NCBI RefSeq assembly: GCF_902506105.1
Contig: NZ_LR733304.1
Span: 558,001 to 622,000 of the forward strand
Source of the DNA: Aeromicrobium sp. 9AM
GTDB taxonomy: Bacteria > Actinomycetota > Actinomycetes > Propionibacteriales > Nocardioidaceae
DNA length: 64,000 nucleotides
Reading direction: 5' to 3'
Shown: positions 19,151 to 27,102 of the stretch, piece after piece
Position numbering within the stretch: position 1 is the stretch's first letter
Layout: every line of letters begins with the position of its first letter
Program-made: the position numbers and the translations under genes
The notes under the pieces: generated by a model
What the model saw: only the letters and a program-made list of their open reading frames with translations
What the model was told of the DNA's origin: nothing
Database searches by the model: none

Positions 19151-20518
19151 GTGCGAGATATCCACACCGGTGCCGATCACGGCACTACACCATCGCTCAC
19201 CGAGTCATCACTCACCGAGCTGTCATTCACTGAGCTCGACGACACCGACCTGCTCTCGCTGGCCCGTCGCGGCCACGACGGTGCGTACGGCGCGCTGTTC
19301 GCGAGACACAGCTATGCCGCTCATCGACTCGCCCGCCATCTCGGCGCCCGCGAGGAGGCCGACGACATCGTCTCGGAGTCCTTCGCCCAGGTGCTCGACC
19401 TGGTGCGACGGGGCAAGGGGCCGGACCGGGCGTTCCGCGCCTACCTGTTCACCACGATCCGGCACGAGGCCGGCCGGCGGGCCAAGGCTCGCCAGCGCGT
19501 CATGCCGACGGACGACGAACGCCAGATCGACTCCGTCGTACCGTTCGGCGGCGGCGACATGGAGGACTTCGAGAAGTCGGCGATCCGCGATGCGTACGAG
19601 TCGCTGCCGGCTCGATGGCGCACCGTCCTGTGGCACCTGGACGTCGAGGGGCGCAAGCCGCAGGAGCTCGGACCGCTGCTCGAGCTGTCGCCCAACGGGG
19701 TGTCGGCTCTGGCCTACCGGGCCCGCTCCGGGTTGCGCGAGGCCTACCTGCAGCAGCACGTCAACGACAGCCAGCCGATCAGCAGCCGCGAGTGCCGAGA
19801 CGTGCGGGGCAAGCTCTCGGCGTACGTGCGAGAGACCGCGCCGGCGCGTGATCAGGCCGAGGTGCGAGCGCACATCGCGACCTGCTTGGAGTGCACCGCG
19901 GTCCATGAGGACCTCCAGGAGGTCAACCGTGAGGTCGGGTCGGTGGCCGTCCCAGCCGCGGCAGGGGTTTCGCTCCTCGGGATCATCGGCGCCGGGGTCA
20001 CCGGCAGCTGGGCCTGGCTGAGTGCGAACCTGGTCGCGGTCGGCAAGGCAGCAATCGCTGTCGTGACGCCGTCCGCAACGGTGGCTGCCGTCACCGCGGC
20101 GACGGTCATGGGCGTGACGGGAAGCGACGTGGTCGACCCCCCTCGGCATCCCATGACCTCGCAGGCCGAGGCGCCACACGCCAACCGGGCCAAGGTCGCC
20201 TCCGTCGCGGCCCAGCCCCAGGCGCACTCCAAGCCCGCTGCCCGGAAGCCCTCGCCGCGCACGACCACGCCGGTCGCCGGCACCGACGCGAAGCCGGACG
20301 AGGCGCAGTCCACGCCGGACAAGGGATCGGTCGCTTCGCCGCCTCCCACAGCCGCGCCGCAGCCGCAGTCACAGCCCAAGGTCAGCGTCGACCTGGGCGG
20401 TGCGGTCTCGGTGCAGGCCGGCGGCGACGGCGTCCAGGCGCGTATTGCGGGCGTCACAGTCGAGGTCCCGTCACGTTTGGTCTCTTCGTTGCTCTCTCAA
20501 GGCACAACCAACGACTGA
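19151..20518 (+). CDS. ECF sigma factor fused to a zinc-binding anti-sigma domain and membrane tail
   Basis: A 455-residue single-chain protein. Sigma region 2 is at about 30-110 (DDIVSESFAQVLDLV, FRAYLFTTIRHEAGRRA), and region 4 at about 150-205 (SLPARWRTVLWHLDVEG, SPNGVSALAYRARSG). A ZAS-type zinc motif follows: H241-x3-C245-x2-C248. Hydrophobic segments span about 270-325 and an exported Pro/Ala-rich tail runs to the end. Normally sigma and anti-sigma are separate proteins; here the switch is covalent and membrane-anchored. GTG 19151 (AGGGG 7 bases upstream) is preferred to ATG 19067 because the intervening codons have unusually low GC3 and rare codons. It lies 11 bases upstream of the cytidylyltransferase gene and heads that operon. 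Confidence 0.85.
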   Translation: MRDIHTGADHGTTPSLTESSLTELSFTELDDTDLLSLARRGHDGAYGALFARHSYAAHRLARHLGAREEADDIVSESFAQVLDLVRRGKGPDRAFRAYLFTTIRHEAGRRAKARQRVMPTDDERQIDSVVPFGGGDMEDFEKSAIRDAYESLPARWRTVLWHLDVEGRKPQELGPLLELSPNGVSALAYRARSGLREAYLQQHVNDSQPISSRECRDVRGKLSAYVRETAPARDQAEVRAHIATCLECTAVHEDLQEVNREVGSVAVPAAAGVSLLGIIGAGVTGSWAWLSANLVAVGKAAIAVVTPSATVAAVTAATVMGVTGSDVVDPPRHPMTSQAEAPHANRAKVASVAAQPQAHSKPAARKPSPRTTTPVAGTDAKPDEAQSTPDKGSVASPPPTAAPQPQSQPKVSVDLGGAVSVQAGGDGVQARIAGVTVEVPSRLVSSLLSQGTTND

Positions 20519-20529
20519 AGGTCAGCGCT

Positions 20530-20967
20530 TTGAATGACGTACGAAAGAAGTTCGGGGTCGGCTACACCAGCGGGGTCTTCGACATGTTCCATGTCGGACA
20601 CCTCAACCTGCTGCGCCGCGCCCGCAACCACTGCCACCACCTGGTCGTGGGTGTCGCCAGCGACGAGTACGTCGACAACCTCAAGGGCCGGCCGCCCGTC
20701 GTGCCGTGCGACGAGCGGATCGACATCATCTCGTCGCTGGGCATCGTCGACGAGGTCGTGATCGACCGGTCCGAGGACAAGGTCGCGATGTGGCAGCAGC
20801 GCCCGTTCGACGCCATCTTCAAGGGCGACGACTGGCAGGGCACGCCCAAGGGCTATCGGCTCGAACGCCGGATGGGCGAGCTCGGCGTGACTGTCGTCTA
20901 CTTCCCGTACACGCGCCACACGTCGAGCTCGATGCTGCGCGCGTTCCTGACCGACCGCGGCGAATGA
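20530..20967 (+). CDS. TagD-like nucleotidyltransferase (glycerol-3-phosphate cytidylyltransferase family)
   Basis: This 145-residue protein has the cytidylyltransferase signature GVFDMFHVGHLNLLRRA (HxGH near residue 22) and IFKGDDWQGT, with RHTSSSMLR in place of the usual RTEGISST. Family members make CDP-glycerol, CDP-ethanolamine or ADP-sugar donors from a phospho-alcohol and a nucleotide triphosphate. It starts with TTG 20530 (GAAGG 8 bases upstream); the nearby ATG 20534 is in another frame. The ATGA overlap with a glycosyltransferase places it in glycan synthesis. It probably feeds a CDP-alcohol to the transferase at 13474, but the substrate is not proven. Confidence 0.85.
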   Translation: MNDVRKKFGVGYTSGVFDMFHVGHLNLLRRARNHCHHLVVGVASDEYVDNLKGRPPVVPCDERIDIISSLGIVDEVVIDRSEDKVAMWQQRPFDAIFKGDDWQGTPKGYRLERRMGELGVTVVYFPYTRHTSSSMLRAFLTDRGE

Positions 20968-21884
20968 CGACGTCCCAGCCGCCGGGCGTCACGGCGGTCG
21001 TCCCCACGCACAACCGGCCGGAGCTCATGCGGCTTGCGGTGCAGAGCATCATCGACCAGGCGTACGCCGGTCCGATCGACATCGTCGTCGTGTTCGACGC
21101 CTGCGAGATCGAGCTTCCCGACGTCGTGACCGGCCCGAACCGCACGCTGACCGGCGTCGTCAACGAGCGAGCCCGAGGTCTTGCCGGCGCCCGCAACACC
21201 GGCATCCTGCTGTCCAAGCACGACTTCGTCGCCTTTCTCGATGACGACGACACCTGGCTGCCGCGCAAGCTGGACGCGCAGATGGCGGTTTTCGCCGAGC
21301 ATCCGGAGACCGGGCTCGTCGGCACGGCGATGCTGGTCGACGACGGCCGCACGACGCACGAGCGGCCGGTGCCGCTGTCGATCGTCGGCCACGCCGACCT
21401 TGTCCGCGACCGGATCGCCGGGCTCCACTCCAGCAGCTTCGTGTTCCGCCGCGACGTGCTGGTCGACCAGGTCGGTCTCATCGACGAGGACCTGCCGGGC
21501 AGCTACGGGGAGGACTACGACGTCCTGCTCACGACCTCGCAGTGCTCGGTGATCCGGCTCGTCAACGAGCCACTCGTCTCCGTCCGCTGGTCCGGGGAGT
21601 CGTTCTTCTACGGCAAGTGGTCCCAGTACGCCGCCGGGCTCACCTACCTCGTCGACAAGCATCCGGAGCTGCGCGAGGAGCCCGCTGCCGCTCGCATCGG
21701 CTCGCAGGTCGGCTTCGCGCTGGCCGCCGCAGGTCGCCGGGCGGAGTCGCGGACGTGGTTGCGGCCCGTGCTGCGATCGCAGCCGCTCAACCTGCGCGCC
21801 TGGCTGGGCCTGCTCATCTCCTACCGGCTCATGTCGCCGCGGTTCGTTGCCCGGGTCGCCAACCGGTTCGGCAAGGGCATCTGA
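20964..21884 (+). CDS. Glycosyltransferase family 2
   Basis: This 306-residue GT-A enzyme opens with VTAVVPTHNRPELMRLAVQS and contains GLAGARNTGI, FLDDDDTW (the metal-binding DxD region, near residue 95) and the acceptor-side GSYGEDYDVLL. It transfers a sugar from a nucleotide donor to the growing lipid-linked repeat unit on the cytoplasmic face. It overlaps the preceding gene (ATGA) and its stop overlaps the next start (TGATG). Donor and linkage cannot be predicted. Confidence 0.92.
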   Translation: MTTSQPPGVTAVVPTHNRPELMRLAVQSIIDQAYAGPIDIVVVFDACEIELPDVVTGPNRTLTGVVNERARGLAGARNTGILLSKHDFVAFLDDDDTWLPRKLDAQMAVFAEHPETGLVGTAMLVDDGRTTHERPVPLSIVGHADLVRDRIAGLHSSSFVFRRDVLVDQVGLIDEDLPGSYGEDYDVLLTTSQCSVIRLVNEPLVSVRWSGESFFYGKWSQYAAGLTYLVDKHPELREEPAAARIGSQVGFALAAAGRRAESRTWLRPVLRSQPLNLRAWLGLLISYRLMSPRFVARVANRFGKGI

Positions 21885-23308
21885 TGGCCGTACTCGACAT
21901 CTCCGTGCCCCTGCGGGGGCTGAAGACCGAGCTCCCGGTTCGCCAGGCGCGGCGTCGCGGTCTCCGCGGCTTCCCTCTCGTCGTGCTGCGTACGGGTGTG
22001 CTCGGCTACCTCGGCGCGTTCGCCGCCACCTGGTACCTCGCCGTCCGCGAGCTCGCCCTCCCCGATGCGTGGACGGCAGGCGCCTTGGCCCTGGTCGGCG
22101 CCTGGCTCGCCTACAGCTTCGCGGCCCTGCCCGCGTACGAGCGGTCGCGCTCCTACAAGCCGGCGATCCGGTTCGTCGAAATGCTCGGCGCGGCGGGACT
22201 CGTGCTGATCCTCGCGGGCGCCGAGAGCACGGCGACGATCCGCCAGGCTGCGATCGCGGTGCTCGCGGCGCCGGCGGTCTCGGCTGCTTCGGCTCTGGTC
22301 CACGGCCGCCTCCTGCGCCGCCTGCCGACGATCCTGGTCGGCCAGGTCGAGTCCGTCGACCGGCTCGCCGCCCGTTGGGCCGACCGCAACGACATCAACA
22401 TCATGGCCACGTGCTCGTGGCGCGCACCGCACGAGCTCGCCCCGGCCGGGGCGGTGTCGGACGACAGCCTCGCGCAGGTCGTCCGCGAGGTGCTGGCGGC
22501 GGTGTCCGAGCATCGGGCCAGATCGGTCGTCATCGCGAGCGGCCGGGCGTTCGCCACTCCGGCCCTGCGCCACCTCGCCTGGGCGCTGCAACGGGCCGAG
22601 GTCGAGTGCCTCGTGGTGGCCGACATGAACGACCACGTCGAGTACCTCAAGCCGCGCCGTGTCGGCGACCAGATCGCCCTCTCGCTCCGCGCACCCAACG
22701 ATCACCTCATGTCGCTGCTGGCCAAGTCGGTGCTCGACCGGGTGGCCGCCGCGATCGCACTGGTGCTCCTCTCGCCGCTCCTGCTGGTGCTGGCGTTCGG
22801 CATCCGGTTCGGCTCGCGGGGCCCGGCGATCTTCCGGCAGGTACGTACGGGGCGCGACGGCAAGCCGTTCGTGATCTACAAGTTCCGCACCATGGTCATC
22901 GACGCCGAGGCCCGGCTCGACTCGTTGCGGGACCGCAACGAGGGTGCCGGTCCGCTGTTCAAGCTGCGCCACGACCCGCGCATCACCCGGTTCGGCCGCT
23001 TCCTGCGCAAGACGTCGCTCGACGAGCTCCCGCAGCTGATCAACGTCGTCAAGGGCGACATGTCCCTCGTCGGTCCCCGGCCCGCCCTCGAGTCGGAGAC
23101 CTCGCTCTACAGCGAATGGGTCTGGCGCCGCCTCCACGTCAAGCCCGGTATGACGGGCCTGTGGCAGGTCAGCGGGCGGTCCGCGCTGTCGTGGGAGGAG
23201 TCGATCCGGATGGACCTGCAGTACGTCAACAACTGGAACCTCCGTCTCGACATCGCCATCATCGTGCGCACCGTGAAGGCCGTGCTGGCCCGCGACGGCG
23301 CGCACTGA
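21884..23308 (+). CDS. Polyprenyl-phosphate sugar-1-phosphate transferase (WbaP/CpsE type)
   Basis: A 474-residue initiating glycosyltransferase. An N-terminal membrane region (about 30-150) and a Rossmann-like middle domain precede the catalytic bacterial sugar transferase domain (about 280-474), with FRQVRTGRDGKPFVIYKFRT, KLRHDPRITRFGRFLRKTS, DELPQLINVVKGDMSLVGPR and KPGMTGLWQVSGRS. It moves a sugar-1-phosphate onto undecaprenyl phosphate and so starts the repeat unit. It is translationally coupled to the GT2 gene and ends the second polysaccharide operon. Confidence 0.93.
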   Translation: MAVLDISVPLRGLKTELPVRQARRRGLRGFPLVVLRTGVLGYLGAFAATWYLAVRELALPDAWTAGALALVGAWLAYSFAALPAYERSRSYKPAIRFVEMLGAAGLVLILAGAESTATIRQAAIAVLAAPAVSAASALVHGRLLRRLPTILVGQVESVDRLAARWADRNDINIMATCSWRAPHELAPAGAVSDDSLAQVVREVLAAVSEHRARSVVIASGRAFATPALRHLAWALQRAEVECLVVADMNDHVEYLKPRRVGDQIALSLRAPNDHLMSLLAKSVLDRVAAAIALVLLSPLLLVLAFGIRFGSRGPAIFRQVRTGRDGKPFVIYKFRTMVIDAEARLDSLRDRNEGAGPLFKLRHDPRITRFGRFLRKTSLDELPQLINVVKGDMSLVGPRPALESETSLYSEWVWRRLHVKPGMTGLWQVSGRSALSWEESIRMDLQYVNNWNLRLDIAIIVRTVKAVLARDGAH

Positions 23309-23346
23309 CGCTTCCGTTGGATGGGTCACACCGACCGGCGAATTCT

Positions 23347-23361
23347 GTAACTCGTTGTTAC
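23347..23361. promoter_or_regulatory. Candidate operator upstream of acyl-CoA synthetase gene
   Basis: GTAAC (23347-23351) and GTTAC (23357-23361) form a 5-bp inverted repeat with a 5-base spacer, within an AT-richer patch 140 bp upstream of the acyl-CoA synthetase ATG. The regulator is unknown and the repeat is short, so this could be chance. Confidence 0.25.
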
Positions 23362-23501
23362 GCTTCCGAGGTTCAGCCCGGCGCGTTAGCGTCGTGGAAA
23401 CCCGGACACTGGAGTTGCATGAACGAGCGACAGCGAGTGAACCATCAGGCGGCCTTCATGCCGGCGCCTCCGTATCGTGGGCTTCTTGGGGAGGCGACGG
23501 C

Positions 23502-25097
23502 ATGAACGAGCTGAGCTACACGCTGAAGGTCTTTCGTCAGATCGGGATGTTGAAGCCGGTCCTTCCGCACCGCCTCATCGGGGCCGGGCTGCAGCTCGTG
23601 AAGTGGGGCCCGGGCCTGCCATCGGGGGTCAATGCAGCCGCCAAGCGGTTCCCCAACCAGCTCGCGATCATCGACGACGCCGGCGAGCTGACCTGGTCCG
23701 AGCTCGCGGAGCAGATCAACCAGTTCACCCAGGCGCTCAAGGACCGCGGCATCGAAGCCGGTGACTCGGTCGCTGTGCTGTCGCGCAACCACCGCTACAT
23801 GATCATCGCGCTGATCGCCGTGATCCAGGCCGGTGGCCGCGTGCTGCTGCTCAACACCATGGCCAGCCGGTCGCAGCTCGGTGAGCTGTCGAAGCGTGAG
23901 GGCGCAAAGCTCGTGATCCTCGACGAGGAGTTCCTCGACGTCGGCGCCGATGTCGACGACGACACGATCATCCTGTGCTGGTCGGACGACCCGGCCACGG
24001 CGACGTACCCCACCGTCGCGGGACTCATGGCGGACCAGCCGGCCAAGGCGCATCCCAAGCCCGCGCGGCACGGGCAGATCATCATCTTCACCTCCGGCAC
24101 GACGGGCCTGCCCAAGGGTGCCAAGCGCGAGGAGCCGGCCGACCTCAAGCCGCTCATCGCGTTCTTCGGCGCGATTCCCTACCGCGGCAACTCCACGGTC
24201 GTCCTCGCGGCGCCGCTGTTCCACTCGTGGGGTCTGATCAACTTCGGCTTCGGCCTGTCCACTGCGCCGACGTACGTCCTGCGGAGGCGCTTCTCGGCCG
24301 AGCAGGTCCTGCGTGACATCGACGAGTACCGCGCGAAGGTGCTGGTCGTCGTGCCGCTCATGATGCAGCGGCTCGTCGACGCGGACCCGGTCATGGTCGA
24401 GAAGACGGACGTGTCGTCCCTCGAGGTCACCGCGAGCAGCGGCTCGGCGCTCGCCGGCGATCTCGCGAACCGGTTCATGGACCTGTTCACCGACTCGGTC
24501 TACAACTTCTACGGTGCCACCGAGACCGGCTGGGTCACGATCGCCAGCCCCAAGGACCTGCGGGAGGCGCCCGGCACCGCCGGCACCCCGCCGTTCCGCA
24601 CGTTCGTCAAGATCCTCGACGCCGACGGGCGGGAGGTGCCGCAGGGCGAGACCGGCGTGATCCACGTCGGCAACGACATGCCGTTCGGCGGCTACACCGA
24701 CGGCAACACCAAGGCATTCGCCGACGGGCTGATGAACACCGGAGACCTCGGCTTCTTCGACGAGAACGGCCGGCTGTTCGTGTCGGGCCGTGACGACGAC
24801 ATGATCATCTCCGGCGGCGAGAACGTCTTCCCGCGTGAGCTGGAGGATGCCCTCATCGAGCACCCGGACATCGCCGACGTGGTGGTGACCGGCGTCGACG
24901 ACCCGGCGTTCGGCCAGGCCCTCGCGGCATACGTCGTGGTCAAGGACGGTGCGTCGCTGAGCGAGAGCGAGCTCGTCGCGTACGCCAAGGAGCACGTCGC
25001 CCGGTTCGCCGTGCCACGCCGCACGATGTTCCTCGACGAGCTGCCCCGCAACCCCACGGGCAAGGTCATGAAGCGCGAGCTCCCGGAGTTTGACTGA
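23502..25097 (+). CDS. Fatty acyl-CoA synthetase (FadD-type AMP-binding enzyme)
   Basis: This 531-residue adenylate-forming enzyme has the P-loop FTSGTTGLPKGAKR (near 195), the A5 motif YNFYGATETG (near 330), TGDLGFFDENGRLFVSGR (A7/A8) and the C-terminal acyl-activation lysine in PRNPTGKVMKREL. It converts a carboxylic acid, CoA and ATP to the acyl-CoA. ATG 23502 has GGGGAGG upstream; the longer open frame to 23355 is not needed by the family. It sits between two polysaccharide/sigma modules, but there is no evidence it belongs to them. Substrate chain length is unknown. Confidence 0.92.
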   Translation: MNELSYTLKVFRQIGMLKPVLPHRLIGAGLQLVKWGPGLPSGVNAAAKRFPNQLAIIDDAGELTWSELAEQINQFTQALKDRGIEAGDSVAVLSRNHRYMIIALIAVIQAGGRVLLLNTMASRSQLGELSKREGAKLVILDEEFLDVGADVDDDTIILCWSDDPATATYPTVAGLMADQPAKAHPKPARHGQIIIFTSGTTGLPKGAKREEPADLKPLIAFFGAIPYRGNSTVVLAAPLFHSWGLINFGFGLSTAPTYVLRRRFSAEQVLRDIDEYRAKVLVVVPLMMQRLVDADPVMVEKTDVSSLEVTASSGSALAGDLANRFMDLFTDSVYNFYGATETGWVTIASPKDLREAPGTAGTPPFRTFVKILDADGREVPQGETGVIHVGNDMPFGGYTDGNTKAFADGLMNTGDLGFFDENGRLFVSGRDDDMIISGGENVFPRELEDALIEHPDIADVVVTGVDDPAFGQALAAYVVVKDGASLSESELVAYAKEHVARFAVPRRTMFLDELPRNPTGKVMKRELPEFD

Positions 25098-25106
25098 TTG
25101 ACCTCG

Positions 25107-25970
25107 TCACGAATCGCGGGGATGGGCGTGGACGACGCTCGCCGGTATGCCCACCGACCGGAGATGACGGCACCACTGCTCGGCCAGCGGCAGGCTCGCA
25201 TCGGTCTCGCGCAGCACGAGCACCTGGTCCGCCAGGGCTGAGGCGGCCTGCCTGAGCTCGGTCGTGGCCGAGGGCTCGACGTCGAGCATGACGACACGGC
25301 TCGCCCCGCGGGCGGGCCGCGAGCGCAGGGCTGCCAGCGGCATGGTGCCGAGCAGCCCGAGGACGGCACCCGCGAGGCACATCACCGGCAGACCGGGCAG
25401 GTTGCCCCGTTCGGGCGGCCGGGCAGCGTCGATGAGCGTTCCGCCGCCGGCCTGCAACCGGCGGGCCCGGGCCAGGTCGGCGGCGATCGGTTGGACCTGC
25501 GACGCAGCGGCCTTCTTGGGCAGTGCATCGACCTGCTTGGTCAGCGTGGCGCGCAGCCGGCGCAAGGCCTCGCCGGCCCGCCGTGAGCGATCGGCGAGGT
25601 AGGCGCGTGCCACGGCGTTGGCCCCGCCCGCCGCTGCCCGCGGCGTGCCACTGGTGTGGCTGATCCGCAGCACGGACGACTCCCCGGCGGCGTGGACGTC
25701 GACGGTGCGTGAGCCCGCGATGCCCCGCGACGCCGCGATGGTCTCCTCGGTGGCCATGTCGACGGGGCGCGGATCGGTCTGGGCGAGTGGGTCCACGCCG
25801 GTCGCCTCGACCTGCACGGAGGCGGTCGCCGAGTAGGTCTGGGGGAGTGCGAGATGCAGGACCACGCCGGTGACGATGCCGGTGAGCACGCCACCCAGGA
25901 GGACCCGCCAGCCGCGGGCCAGGGCGGCGCCCAGCTCGCTCAACGTGAGCGTCGGCACGGGCTCTGACAT
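25107..25970 (-). CDS. Short Wzz-like protein, paralogue of the one at 17436
   Basis: A 287-residue protein with the same plan as the larger paralogue: TM1 (about 22-42), TYSATASVQVEATGVDP, a basic coiled stretch (SRRAGEALRRLRATLTKQVD), TM2 (about 193-213), then only about 75 cytoplasmic residues. The tail (VVMLDVEPSATTELRQAAS, DQVLVLRETDASLP) looks like the second half of the degenerate kinase-like domain. GGAGG 9 bases before ATG 25970 supports the start. It is divergent from an ECF sigma gene, as is its paralogue. It probably affects polymer length or export; no kinase activity is expected. Confidence 0.72.
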   Translation of the reverse strand: MSEPVPTLTLSELGAALARGWRVLLGGVLTGIVTGVVLHLALPQTYSATASVQVEATGVDPLAQTDPRPVDMATEETIAASRGIAGSRTVDVHAAGESSVLRISHTSGTPRAAAGGANAVARAYLADRSRRAGEALRRLRATLTKQVDALPKKAAASQVQPIAADLARARRLQAGGGTLIDAARPPERGNLPGLPVMCLAGAVLGLLGTMPLAALRSRPARGASRVVMLDVEPSATTELRQAASALADQVLVLRETDASLPLAEQWCRHLRSVGIPASVVHAHPRDS

Positions 25971-26106
25971 GCGGCACCACCTCCGAGGACGATTGTGCGG
26001 CGTCTCGTCGAGGACCGGTGCCGGGTTGTCCACAGGTGGTCGCAACAGCGCTGGAGGAACGCCGCGCATTGGGCGATAACTGGATCACCCCCAAGGACGG
26101 AGCCTC
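25971..26106. promoter_or_regulatory. Divergent promoter region of the second Wzz-like/sigma pair
   Basis: This 136-bp region must hold promoters for both genes. GGAAC at 26056-26060 followed by GATAAC about 14 bases later vaguely resembles an ECF-type promoter reading into the sigma gene, which would suggest autoregulation; the spacing is short and the match is weak. Confidence 0.3.
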
Positions 26107-26670
26107 ATGGACGACGACGTATCGACCGCGCTGACCGATGGCGAGCTGGTGCTCCTCACGCGAGGCGGAAGCGTCGAAGCATATGCCGTGCTGTTCCGGC
26201 GTCACGTGTCGCTGCTGAGGCAGACGGCCAGGCGTTACGTTCGCCCTGCCGACGTCGACGACGTCGTCGCCGAGGCATTCGCCATGACCTTCGACCTGCT
26301 GCGGCGCGGACGTGGGCCCACGATCTCGCTGCGTGCCTACCTGCTGACGGCCGTCCGCCACGAAGCCGGCCGGCGGGCCGCCCGCGAGCGGCGCCTGGTG
26401 CTGGTCGACGACATCGAGACGTGGGGGCACCTGCAGGGCGACGCCAGTGCCGTCCTCGAGCACGACGACGTCGAGCGGGCGTTCCAGGCGCTGCCCGACC
26501 GCTGGCGGCGCGTGCTGTGGCAGCTGGAGGTCGAAGGCCTGCGGCCGCGTGACCTCGCCGCTGAGCTCGGCATGACACCCAATGCGGTGGCCGCCCTGGG
26601 GATGCGCGCACGGGCAGGTCTGCGCAAGGCGTACGCAGGAGAGGCGCACGAGCTCGGGACCGCGGTCTGA
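26107..26670 (+). CDS. ECF-family sigma factor
   Basis: A 187-residue sigma-70-family factor with region 2 (about 10-85: DVDDVVAEAFAMTFDLL, RAYLLTAVRHEAGRRA) and region 4 (about 125-178: ALPDRWRRVLWQLEVEG, TPNAVAALGMRARAG). It is clearly related to the sigma half of the fusion at 19151, sharing RAYL-T-RHEAGRRA, RWR-VLW-L-VEG and PN-V-AL-RAR-GLR-AY, but lacks the zinc-binding and membrane parts. No anti-sigma gene lies downstream, so its control is not evident. It faces the short Wzz-like gene, repeating the layout of the first module. Confidence 0.88.
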   Translation: MDDDVSTALTDGELVLLTRGGSVEAYAVLFRRHVSLLRQTARRYVRPADVDDVVAEAFAMTFDLLRRGRGPTISLRAYLLTAVRHEAGRRAARERRLVLVDDIETWGHLQGDASAVLEHDDVERAFQALPDRWRRVLWQLEVEGLRPRDLAAELGMTPNAVAALGMRARAGLRKAYAGEAHELGTAV

Positions 26671-26724
26671 CGCCTCGGTGACGATCAGCGCGTCGTCACG
26701 CGGTGCCTGTGGCAGGCTGGCCCG

Positions 26725-27102
26725 GTGGACATCGCGTACGACCCGCATCCGGACGGACGGCCGGACCCGGGCGAGGTCGTCTGGACGTGGGTGTCGTACG
26801 AGGACGATCCGACGCAGGGCAAGGACCGACCGGTGCTGATCGTCGCCCGGGAGGGAGCGAGCCTGATCGCGATCCCGATGACGTCGAAGGACCACGACCG
26901 CGACATGGAGCAGGAAGCGGCCGAGGGCAGGTTCTGGTTCGACGTGGGCACGGGTCCCTGGGATCCCGCGGGCCGGCCGAGCGAGGTACGGATCAACCGG
27001 TTCCTCACCGTCGACCCGGCAGCCGTACGCCGTGAGGGCGCCGTGCTCGACGAGGCACGCTTCAACGCGATCGCCGCGGCGCTGGAACCGTACCTGCCAT
27101 GA
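26725..27102 (+). CDS. PemK/MazF-like protein without a visible antitoxin
   Basis: This 125-residue protein has DPGEVVWTWVSYEDDPTQGK and DRPVLIVAREG at about 14-45, the opening strands of the PemK/MazF endoribonuclease fold, followed by AIPMTSKDHD and a SEVRINRFLTVD strand. MazF proteins cut mRNA at short motifs and are normally paired with an upstream antitoxin. No antitoxin-like gene fits in the 54 bp upstream, and downstream it overlaps the YihY gene by 4 bases. It may be a solitary member whose role is not toxicity. Start GTG 26725. Confidence 0.65.
   Translation: MDIAYDPHPDGRPDPGEVVWTWVSYEDDPTQGKDRPVLIVAREGASLIAIPMTSKDHDRDMEQEAAEGRFWFDVGTGPWDPAGRPSEVRINRFLTVDPAAVRREGAVLDEARFNAIAAALEPYLP

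Noticed and set aside
20534-20761. ATG start for the cytidylyltransferase region
   Set aside because: It is in a different frame that gives a Ser/Thr/Arg-rich peptide; the HVGH motif lies in the TTG 20530 frame.
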